NCBI GenBank assembly: GCA_001584585.1
Contig: LSYV01000006.1
Coordinates: 1,971,665 to 1,983,886 of the forward strand
DNA from: Gonium pectorale
Taxonomy: Eukaryota; Chlorophyta; Chlorophyceae; Chlamydomonadales; Volvocaceae
DNA: 12,222 bases
Direction: 5' to 3'
This document shows, piece by piece, positions 9,301 to 12,222 of this stretch. The notes under the pieces were generated by a model that was not told where the DNA came from, searched no databases, and saw only the letters and a program-made list of their open reading frames with translations. A program made the position numbers and the translations under genes. How positions within the stretch are numbered: position 1 is the stretch's first letter; every line of letters begins with the position of its first letter.

Positions 9301-11324
9301 GTGCACCGCGGCAGCCTGCAGCCCGGCATGATGCTGCCTGTCCGACGGCCCGAGCTGGCCGCGGTGCGCGCCAGCGAGGCGGACCGCGCGGCCGCGCTGG
9401 CGTCGTTGCTGACCAGCTACGGCGGGCAGGCGGTGGACCTGGCGCGGAAGCAGGCGCCGGCGCTGCAGGTGCGGGCGGGGGGGAGGCGGAGAAGGGCGGG
9501 GGGGGGCTGGCTGGGCTGCACGGTGGAGCCTGTGGCGAAGCGGCGGGGGAGAGGATGGGTGGGGCCGGAGGCAAGCTTCCACGCCCCCCTCCCTCTCTCT
9601 CGACCCCTCGCTGTCTCTTCTTCTTTTATCCACCTTTCCTACCCCCGCACCGCCGTAGCAAAAGCTACTCCTTTTCCTCCCGCCCCTTTCCCCGCCTTTC
9701 CCCAGTCCCGGCTGGTCCGGCTGGTATCCCAGCTGGCTGCGTTGCTGGACAGCTTCCTGCTGCCCCAGGACCTGCCGGCGCCCGGCCCCGGCGAGGACTG
9801 GGTCTATGACCTGCCGCACAAGGACACCAAGCAGCTCATGCGCCTGGCCATGGCCCAGGCGGAGGCGGAGGCCACGCCGCCGCCGCCCCCGCCGGTGGAC
9901 CCCAAGGCGGCAAAAGCGGCGGCAGCGGCGGCGCAGGCGGCGACGGCCAAGGCGACGAAGGGTGGGAAGGACTCGAAGGCGGCGCCGGTGGAGCCGCCGG
10001 CGCCGCCGGCGCCGGAGCGGCCGTACGGCCCCGGGCAGTGGACGCTGCCGGCAGGTGGGTGCTATGTTGGCACCGGAAGGGCGTGCACGCTGCGTACATT
10101 TTGTACTAGAATCACTTACCATCTCTGATGAAACCTGTCGAGTCACATTCCAGATGTTACAGATGTTACAGGTACCCGTCAAAGCCGGTGTTCCAGCAGG
10201 GGCCCGCCAGAGTACCCTGTCAGCTGCCCAGCTGCCCCCTGGGGGCCGGTCACGCACTCGTCGCATGACAGCTCCCAATTGCAGACGGAGGCATAGCCAT
10301 TATTTCTCCTCAGCCCTTCCCACCCCTCACACCGCCCCTAAAACGTATGTTATCACACTCCCCTCACACTGCCCCCCCCACCCACCCACCAGGCAACTTC
10401 GACTTGGTCAGCCTCGGGTGGCTGGACGAGGAGGGCCGGCCGCCGCCAGGCGCGCCAGAGCCGCCGCCGCCGCCCGAGTTCCCGCAGCCGGCGCCGCAGC
10501 AAACTTCCGCCAAGGGCGCCCGGCCGGCGCCAGGCGGAAAGGCGCCGCCACCACCGCCGAAAGTCGAGCGTGAGTCGCCGGATGCCTCTAGCATGTCCGT
10601 TGTTTTGCATGGGACGACGCCTCGAGACGTAGCCTGTCCCTTAATCTCTTGCCTTCAGGCCATGCTCCTGTTTCTCCTTCTGCAAAGCTTCTCTATCTTC
10701 GTGCCACAGACTCGCCGCCGCCGTCGCTGTCGCCACTTCCCTGATCCCTTGTCCCTTAGCCGCGTGCGCCAACCTGCTGTGCTGCCCCTGCCAATGCCGC
10801 AGTGCCTCCCGGCCGCGCGCCTCTCGTCCCGGAGCCGCCGCCGCTGTCGGCACTGGACACGCCGTGCCACCGCTGCGCTGTGCGGGCGTACCGGGCGGCC
10901 GTGCAGGTGGGACCCGAGCGCTTGGAGCACTGCACGACGCTGCACAGCGTCGCCAAGCTCCCCCAGCATCATGCCTCACCGCACCTCTGCTTTCCACTCC
11001 CGCACATCAGCTCCCTCCCAAGCGCCCCGCGTGCTTGCCGCGCGTGCACATTGCCCATCCTCGGAGACGCCTGCCCGCGCTGTCGTGCTGTCCCTACCCG
11101 TACCTGCTGTCCTGCCGTGCACTCACTCACGTGTCCCCGTCTCATTCCAGTCTCACGGCGATCCTCTCCTCGCTCGTTCCCCCGCCCCCGCTGCACAGCG
11201 CGTGGAGTCGTCCCTGCGGTCCACCATGTCGGACCACAGGGAGCGGCTCGCCAGCTGGGCCAAGGACGAGGAGCTGTGGGCGCGGACTTGGGAGGCGCTG
11301 GTCCGGCGGCTGGAGGGGCTGTGA
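28..11324 (+). CDS. CCDC180: CCDC180-like coiled-coil protein, 25 exons, 5'-partial
   Basis: Spliced CDS: join(28-312, 588-767, 1104-1199, 1466-1593, 1926-2072, 2290-2482, 2694-2894, 3087-3213, 3581-3755, 3978-4095, 4237-4356, 4691-5077, 5378-5499, 5758-5878, 6205-6363, 6748-6831, 7144-7302, 7571-7702, 7910-8608, 8797-8940, 9151-9468, 9706-10054, 10393-10569, 10803-10906, 11199-11324). This totals 4851 bases, giving 1616 residues plus TGA, and all phases join. Seen: a long helical, Ala/Glu/Arg/Leu-rich protein with regularly spaced Trp, no signal peptide or membrane segment, and three low-complexity inserts (about residues 551-705, 1000-1190, 1395-1560). Family knowledge: the order of motifs matches CCDC180, with DUF4455 over roughly residues 80-550 and DUF4456 from about residue 1212. 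The length is close to that of animal CCDC180 (about 1,700 residues). Inference: a cytoplasmic or ciliary structural protein. The symbol is that of the animal homologue. The gene model is more certain than the family name. The start codon lies upstream of the window. Confidence 0.8.
588..767 (+). CDS. exon 2 (residues 96-155), start of DUF4455-like region
   Basis: Acceptor is CATGCAG at 581-587 and donor GTGCAG at 768; phase 0 at both ends. It encodes a helix beginning AWDAFVAIRDAARASLEG and ending MRLTEQEINQ, which leads directly into the VWD motif of exon 3. An ATG at 582, within the acceptor, could be taken for a start codon if this were the first exon, but phase and helix continuity with exon 1 argue against that. 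Confidence 0.8.
1104..1199 (+). CDS. exon 3 (residues 156-187), DUF4455 signature
   Basis: Encodes VWDCVAQRIPKRARWIEE followed by an acidic/basic helix ending EEQRRE. The pattern W(D/E).(V/I)...(S/I).KR..WI is the most recognisable piece of the CCDC180 N-terminal domain. Acceptor GCGCAG, donor GTGCGC, phase 0 at both ends. Confidence 0.85.
1466..1593 (+). CDS. exon 4 (residues 188-230)
   Basis: Encodes TVEAALVSLCAGLNDAAVV, then EVERLVEREAMALNVAILEN. The E...LN.A.L.NRRA. motif is completed across the junction with exon 5 (phase 2) and is typical of the CCDC180 family. Acceptor GGTCAG, donor GTGGGC. Confidence 0.83.
1926..2072 (+). CDS. exon 5 (residues 230-279)
   Basis: Starts with one base that completes the Arg codon, giving NRRAYADLVSRLQ. 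It continues with WQDGLRRWRVLRTQHAINTF, a W......W......I..F helix of the kind seen in DUF4455. Acceptor CGCCAG, donor GTGCGT, phase 2 at both ends. Confidence 0.83.
2111..2146 (+). repeat. GT-rich decamer microsatellite in intron 5
   Basis: About three and a half copies of a GCGTGTGCGT-type decamer lie in a row, 38 bases after the intron 5 donor. This is a purine/pyrimidine-alternating simple repeat with no coding role. Confidence 0.85.
2290..2482 (+). CDS. exon 6 (residues 279-343)
   Basis: Acceptor CCCCAG, donor GTGCGG, leaving phase 0. Encodes a helical segment with FAALRERQAAALAALGSHW, a short break (GGLTPPHLS) and then VAAWAVEASGLEDTWAK. An earlier GTGGCG after AAGAAG (2430s) is a possible donor, but the following codons still look like coding helix, so I extended the exon to 2482. 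Confidence 0.78.
2694..2894 (+). CDS. exon 7 (residues 344-410)
   Basis: Encodes a continuous coiled-coil-like stretch starting ERSQLLAGLRSAEDAL, with one break at YRGYPPDQLDEL, and ending ALALLQH. Acceptor CGACAG, donor GTGCGA, phase 0 at both ends. Confidence 0.8.
3087..3213 (+). CDS. exon 8 (residues 411-453)
   Basis: Encodes TETFLVAQAAQWSAASAALG followed by WLGRLCAMHDAHR and a polar tail. It is helical with two Trp. Acceptor CCTCAG, donor GTGAGG, leaving phase 1 (G), which joins CC of exon 9 to form an Ala codon. Confidence 0.8.
3581..3755 (+). CDS. exon 9 (residues 453-511)
   Basis: Encodes VRSALKSMREAFNAADADRE and a helix ending LKRLDDIEAGYR, which resembles the (L..IE.+YR.FH) part of DUF4455. 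Acceptor is CCCCAG ending at 3580. A second CAG ends at 3590, but using it would break the frame set by exon 8. Donor GTGGGC, phase 2. Confidence 0.82.
3978..4095 (+). CDS. exon 10 (residues 511-550), end of DUF4455-like region
   Basis: Encodes TFHRDMTTLARAYPGAVRSA, then YHLRVCAELGVQPQTQ. The FH......YP..V......Y...VC..LGV pattern fits the closing segment of DUF4455 in CCDC180 proteins. The donor at 4096 (GTGCGA) is the first of four tandem copies of the same splice-site motif. Confidence 0.8.
4096..4163 (+). repeat. tandem 22-base repeat carrying duplicated splice donors
   Basis: Two 22-base units (4096-4117 and 4118-4139) begin GTGCGRCAGGGCCCC. A shortened third (4140-4154) and the start of a fourth (4155) follow. 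Each unit begins with GTGCG preceded by AG, so the 5' splice site of intron 10 is present four times. Confidence 0.85.
4237..4356 (+). CDS. exon 11 (residues 551-590), low-complexity, possible cassette exon
   Basis: Acceptor CCGCAG, donor GTGGGC, exactly 120 bases, phase 0 at both ends. It encodes AQWRGSTSGAVGGAAEQAMQ and a Ser/Ala/Pro-rich tail ending ESPPK. No family motif is visible. It is supported only by splice sites, open frame and composition. Skipping it would keep the frame, so it could be optional. Confidence 0.65.
4691..5077 (+). CDS. exon 12 (residues 591-719), linker between the two halves
   Basis: Begins with an ordered segment, IIGTIKLPDGRSFSLIKDML, then about 85 residues of Ala/Gly/Pro/Ser-rich low-complexity sequence. 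It ends with a conserved-looking helix start, LPLPADILRRTLGSIQ. Acceptor CCGCAG, donor GTGCGG, phase 0 at both ends. The middle is probably disordered and lineage-specific. Confidence 0.82.
5378..5499 (+). CDS. exon 13 (residues 720-760)
   Basis: Encodes SGLLSDMMTFCQRALEAAEA followed by the EELDGWLRHHR motif, completed in exon 14. It marks the return to coiled coil; the EL...L..HR signature recurs in CCDC180 central regions. Acceptor CCCCAG, donor GTGGGC, phase 2. Confidence 0.82.
5758..5878 (+). CDS. exon 14 (residues 760-800)
   Basis: Encodes PRAGRIEEEVRTSRSVELVA and a strongly basic helix (QRRRVERHM), then NQSKAVRAQA. Acceptor ACGCAG, donor GTGAGC, from phase 2 to phase 0. Confidence 0.82.
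6205..6363 (+). CDS. exon 15 (residues 801-853)
   Basis: Encodes a charged helix beginning AAFEDGLVALETEVRKAV and ending EALRVRLGK, with hydrophobic residues spaced as in a coiled coil. Acceptor GCGCAG, donor GTGAGC, phase 0 at both ends. Confidence 0.83.
6748..6831 (+). CDS. exon 16 (residues 854-881)
   Basis: The smallest exon, 84 bases. It encodes DLAAKLSELSERTHAAIAKI and EANRKFE, a coiled-coil segment. The (A)N..F motif precedes the F..GG motif of exon 17, as in the family. Acceptor TCACAG, donor GTGGGG, phase 0 at both ends. Confidence 0.82.
7144..7302 (+). CDS. exon 17 (residues 882-934)
   Basis: Encodes ADELRTFDDGGKYSEANAAA, a short non-helical turn (FDDGGKYS) resembling the F..GG.(F/Y)S motif of CCDC180 central regions, followed by an Ala/Glu/Arg helix. 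Acceptor CCCCAG, donor GTGCGT, phase 0 at both ends. Confidence 0.84.
7571..7702 (+). CDS. exon 18 (residues 935-978)
   Basis: Encodes ADAALAHVVSLVPSHVEDMQ and VERMDGLVEGARKKAAGELERNK split over two helices. The LERNKATAAAITSQL sequence formed with exon 19 parallels the (I+..V..SN..T..I...L) end of this segment in the family. Acceptor CGCCAG, donor GTGCGC, phase 0 at both ends. Confidence 0.83.
7910..8608 (+). CDS. exon 19 (residues 979-1211), largest exon with Ser/Pro/Gly insert and poly-Ala
   Basis: Starts with helix ATAAAITSQLDLLDRLLDGR, then a long disordered Ser/Thr/Pro/Gly region (about residues 1000-1075). An ordered helix follows (LDRCRAILECADSLRKALL), then Pro/Gly/Ala-rich sequence with 16 consecutive Ala codons at 8462-8509. 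It ends in helix ETVVKLATDVEAVIDACKKE up to YYAAK, the entry to DUF4456. Acceptor TCGCAG. The donor GTTTGT is the only one of 24 not starting GTG. Phase 0 at both ends. Confidence 0.84.
8309..8335. repeat. perfect 13-base inverted repeat inside exon 19
   Basis: Arms CGGATCGACGCCG (8309-8321) and CGGCGTCGATCCG (8323-8335) are exact reverse complements around a single C. The repeat lies in coding sequence, so it would form a strong GC-rich hairpin in RNA or in single-stranded DNA. Confidence 0.85.
8771..8790 (+). repeat. C-tract at the intron 19 acceptor
   Basis: Thirteen C, one A, then six C sit immediately upstream of AACCAG. The run serves as the pyrimidine tract of this acceptor and is a likely site of slippage or sequencing error. 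Confidence 0.8.
8797..8940 (+). CDS. exon 20 (residues 1212-1259), DUF4456 signature
   Basis: With the end of exon 19 it gives YYAAKDKSRPIRYPARIPAT, then VEELL.G...VLEGLRQQTLAYV. The pattern Y..K..RPI.(R/Y)P..(I/L)P.T.E.......L......Q...Y is the opening of DUF4456 as I know it. Acceptor ACCAG after a long C tract, donor GTGGGC, phase 0 at both ends. Confidence 0.86.
8955..8982 (+). repeat. (GGCT)7 microsatellite in intron 20
   Basis: Seven uninterrupted GGCT units lie 14 bases after the donor of intron 20. This is a likely length-variable marker. Confidence 0.9.
9151..9468 (+). CDS. exon 21 (residues 1260-1365), DUF4456 core
   Basis: Encodes VIRAFRSLERLPAVALALLA, then a helix ending VEVHRGSLQPGMMLPVRRPE followed by LAAVRASEADRAAAL. 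The H...L.P.+..P.RRPEL..+...E..R pattern matches the central part of DUF4456. Acceptor CCACAG, donor GTGCGG, phase 0 at both ends. Confidence 0.86.
9706..10054 (+). CDS. exon 22 (residues 1366-1482), end of helix plus Pro/Ala/Lys linker
   Basis: Begins with helix SRLVRLVSQLAALLDSFLLP, then WVYDLPHKDTKQLMRLAMAQ. After this come a run of Pro (9887-9900 region), an Ala/Lys-rich stretch and the tail ERPYGPGQWTLPAG. The linker interrupts the domain and is probably disordered. Acceptor CCCCAG, donor GTGGGT, leaving phase 1. Confidence 0.83.
10152..10171 (+). repeat. AGATGTTAC tandem duplication in intron 22
   Basis: Two exact 9-base copies followed by AG. The short AT-richer block contrasts with the GC-rich surroundings. 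No function is evident. Confidence 0.75.
10393..10569 (+). CDS. exon 23 (residues 1482-1541), proline-rich
   Basis: Starts NFDLVSLGWLDEEGRPPPGA and then becomes strongly Pro-rich with short Ala/Gln/Lys breaks, ending PPPPPKVER-like. Acceptor CACCAG at the end of a CCCACCCACC tract. Donor GTGAGT is the closest to the eukaryotic consensus in this gene. Phase 1 at both ends. Confidence 0.78.
10803..10906 (+). CDS. exon 24 (residues 1541-1575)
   Basis: Two bases complete a Leu codon; then PPGRAPLVPEPPPLSALDTP and CHRCAVRAYRAAVQ. The TPCH.(C/A)AV+.Y..A motif fits the late part of DUF4456. Donor GTGGGA at 10907. The frame stays open past it (VGPERLEHCTTLHS...), but no good donor was seen there, and this donor gives the phase required by exon 25. 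Confidence 0.74.
11199..11324 (+). CDS. exon 25, last exon (residues 1576-1616, stop TGA)
   Basis: Encodes RVESSLRSTMSDHRERLASW, then AKDEELWARTWEALVRRLEG and a final Leu, followed by TGA at 11322-11324. The closing E..W...WE..(V/I)..L pattern is like the CCDC180 C-terminus. Acceptor is CACAG ending at 11198. A better pyrimidine-tract acceptor (CATTCCAG) ends at 11150 and is also in frame; it would add 16 residues (SHGDPLLARSPAPAAQ). Confidence 0.82.
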   Translation, partial: RVESSLRSTMSDHRERLASWAKDEELWARTWEALVRRLEGL

Positions 11325-11933
11325 GGCTTGAGAGGGCAGTCGTGGGATGCGAGAGGCAGCCGCAGCGTGTGTCTGGGCGGGTGGAGTGGGTCGGCGAGGG
11401 GGCTCGGGTGCGGCCGATTGCGCGCCGTGCGTGTGGTACGGCACCAACATGGGCGCAAGGTTCATTGTGGGTCACGGGGGCAGGGCAAATGCATGCGCGT
11501 CTGCTCTCGGTGCGGGGGACTTGCGAGAGGGCAGTGAGCTCTGGGAGGGCCTTCTGCCGGAGAGGTGCTGTGGTCCGTAGCGGGCTCGACGCATACGAGT
11601 TGCCCCTCCTGGGACATAGGTTTGTGGAGCTTCAAATGACATTCGCGGCCGCCGTATGAAGTTGCCTGGCACGGCATGTGGCCCACACCCCCGTGCGCGG
11701 GTTGAGCATGCACGGACATATCGGCTTGCACGGCTGCAAGCGGGACCGCAGGCAGATGGGCTCAGCAGAGGCGCAGGTGCACCGCGCACGCGCACCGCTG
11801 ATCAGAGCACTCACACAAGCCCTGCAGGCGCTGCAGCACCGGGTTAACAACAGCTCGAGAAGGGTTCGCGACGCCCTACCGTGCTGAGTATCCGGTTAGA
11901 TAGGGAAATGGCTCGAGCAAGGTGACTGGGAAC
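11325..11933 (+). other. 3' untranslated and intergenic sequence, no gene seen
   Basis: Follows the TGA stop. Open frames here are short, lack splice-site context and have no recognisable protein, so I call none. No TGTAA polyadenylation signal is present on the + strand between 11325 and 12222, so the mRNA end cannot be placed. Confidence 0.6.
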
Positions 11934-11938
11934 TTACA
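11934..11938 (-). terminator. possible polyadenylation signal of a convergent gene
   Basis: TTACA here reads TGTAA on the minus strand, the standard poly(A) signal of volvocine algae. If used, it would end a minus-strand transcript coming from the right edge. A five-base match is weak evidence on its own; the lower GC around it is compatible with a 3' UTR. Confidence 0.35.
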
Positions 11939-12222
11939 CTGATGTAGGCGTCCTCTTGACGCGCACACCGGGCTCAATGTCTAGCTCACAACACAGTTGG
12001 TTGAGAGCCGATAAGCGACCTTCCAGGCTCGCTAGCGGCTCAAGTAACAGAACATGCGGACCGTCCGTCCAAGCTCGTACTGATCCCTACGACAGATGAT
12101 AGGGTGAACGCAGTATCTGACCGAACTGATTAATCACAGTGACACATGACACATCCATGTACTACTCTAGACCACGCTTATTGTGCAGGCTGGCAACTGG
12201 GACAGGTAACCGAAAGACAGTT
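11939..12222. other. lower-GC non-coding sequence, possible minus-strand 3' UTR
   Basis: From about 11880 base composition is visibly more balanced than in the gene, and stop codons are frequent in all frames I read. An imperfect inverted repeat (TTGAGAGCCG at 12001-12010 against CGGCTCAA at 12036-12043) is the only structure noted. I see no coding exon here. Confidence 0.5.

Noticed and set aside
9127..10278. Minus-strand open frame of 383 codons
   Set aside because: It lies opposite exons 21-22 and crosses their intron. Its product is Arg/Gly-rich low complexity, as expected from the complement of GC-biased coding sequence. There is no recognisable family.
10907..11050. Extension of exon 24 (VGPERLEHCTTLHSVAKLPQ onward)
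   Set aside because: Open frame only; no good donor was found that would restore the phase for exon 25, whereas GTGGGA at 10907 fits. Retained as an uncertainty, not a feature.
11654..11887. Short plus-strand open frames after the stop codon
   Set aside because: Sixty to seventy codons, low-complexity, no start context or splice partners; probably chance in GC-rich 3' sequence.
12001..12043. tRNA or structured RNA in the lower-GC tail
   Set aside because: An imperfect inverted repeat is present, but no cloverleaf, TTC-loop or anticodon arm could be assembled.
1..12222. High-GC bacterial origin
   Set aside because: The coding sequence is interrupted at regular intervals by GT...CAG introns with exact phase matching and encodes a eukaryotic coiled-coil family; no bacterial operon layout.
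1..12222. Mobile element, CRISPR array or multi-gene defence system
   Set aside because: No terminal repeats with target duplication, transposase, reverse transcriptase or spaced repeats were seen; the window is taken up by one gene.

Overview
The window looks like nuclear DNA of a eukaryote, most likely a GC-rich green alga of the Chlamydomonas/Volvox type. Coding sequence is spread over many short exons with GT...CAG introns of about 140-390 bases. 23 of 24 inferred introns begin GTG and all 24 end CAG. Codons are strongly G/C-ending, the protein carries Ala/Pro/Gly-rich inserts, and introns contain GT-rich and GGCT microsatellites. The organism assignment is inference from these features.

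Positions 28-11324 (+ strand) hold one large gene, reconstructed here as 25 exons. Joining the exons gives 4851 coding bases, an exact multiple of three, encoding 1616 residues and a TGA stop, with every intron phase matching. The 5' end is missing: base 28 follows an apparent splice acceptor, so one or more upstream exons, including the true start, lie outside the window. The product is a long, mostly helical coiled-coil protein. I recognise it as a homologue of animal CCDC180, the family defined by DUF4455 (N-terminal half) and DUF4456 (C-terminal part). The strongest anchors are in exons 2-5 (WD..A.R..KRARWIEE, then a region rich in NRRAYADL-like and W..GLRRW motifs), exons 9-10, exon 17 (F..GGKYS), exons 20-21 (SRPIRYPARIPATVEELL; HRGSLQPGMMLPVRRPEL) and exon 25 (W...WEALVRRL). 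The family occurs in ciliated eukaryotes and its biochemical role is not established to my knowledge; a ciliary or basal-body structural role is inference.

Three low-complexity blocks interrupt the helical protein: exons 11-12 (Ala/Gly/Pro/Ser), exon 19 (Ser/Pro/Gly plus a 16-Ala run) and exons 22-24 (Pro/Ala/Lys).

After the stop codon, about 900 bases hold no supportable gene. Composition becomes visibly less GC-rich from about 11880. A TTACA at 11934-11938 is TGTAA on the minus strand, the usual volvocine polyadenylation signal, and may mark the 3' end of a convergent gene to the right. I see no RNA genes, CRISPR, insertion sequences or operons, and no credible minus-strand gene. I did not find a new multi-gene system; the points worth a second look concern gene structure, splice-site duplications and the inserts in this one gene.
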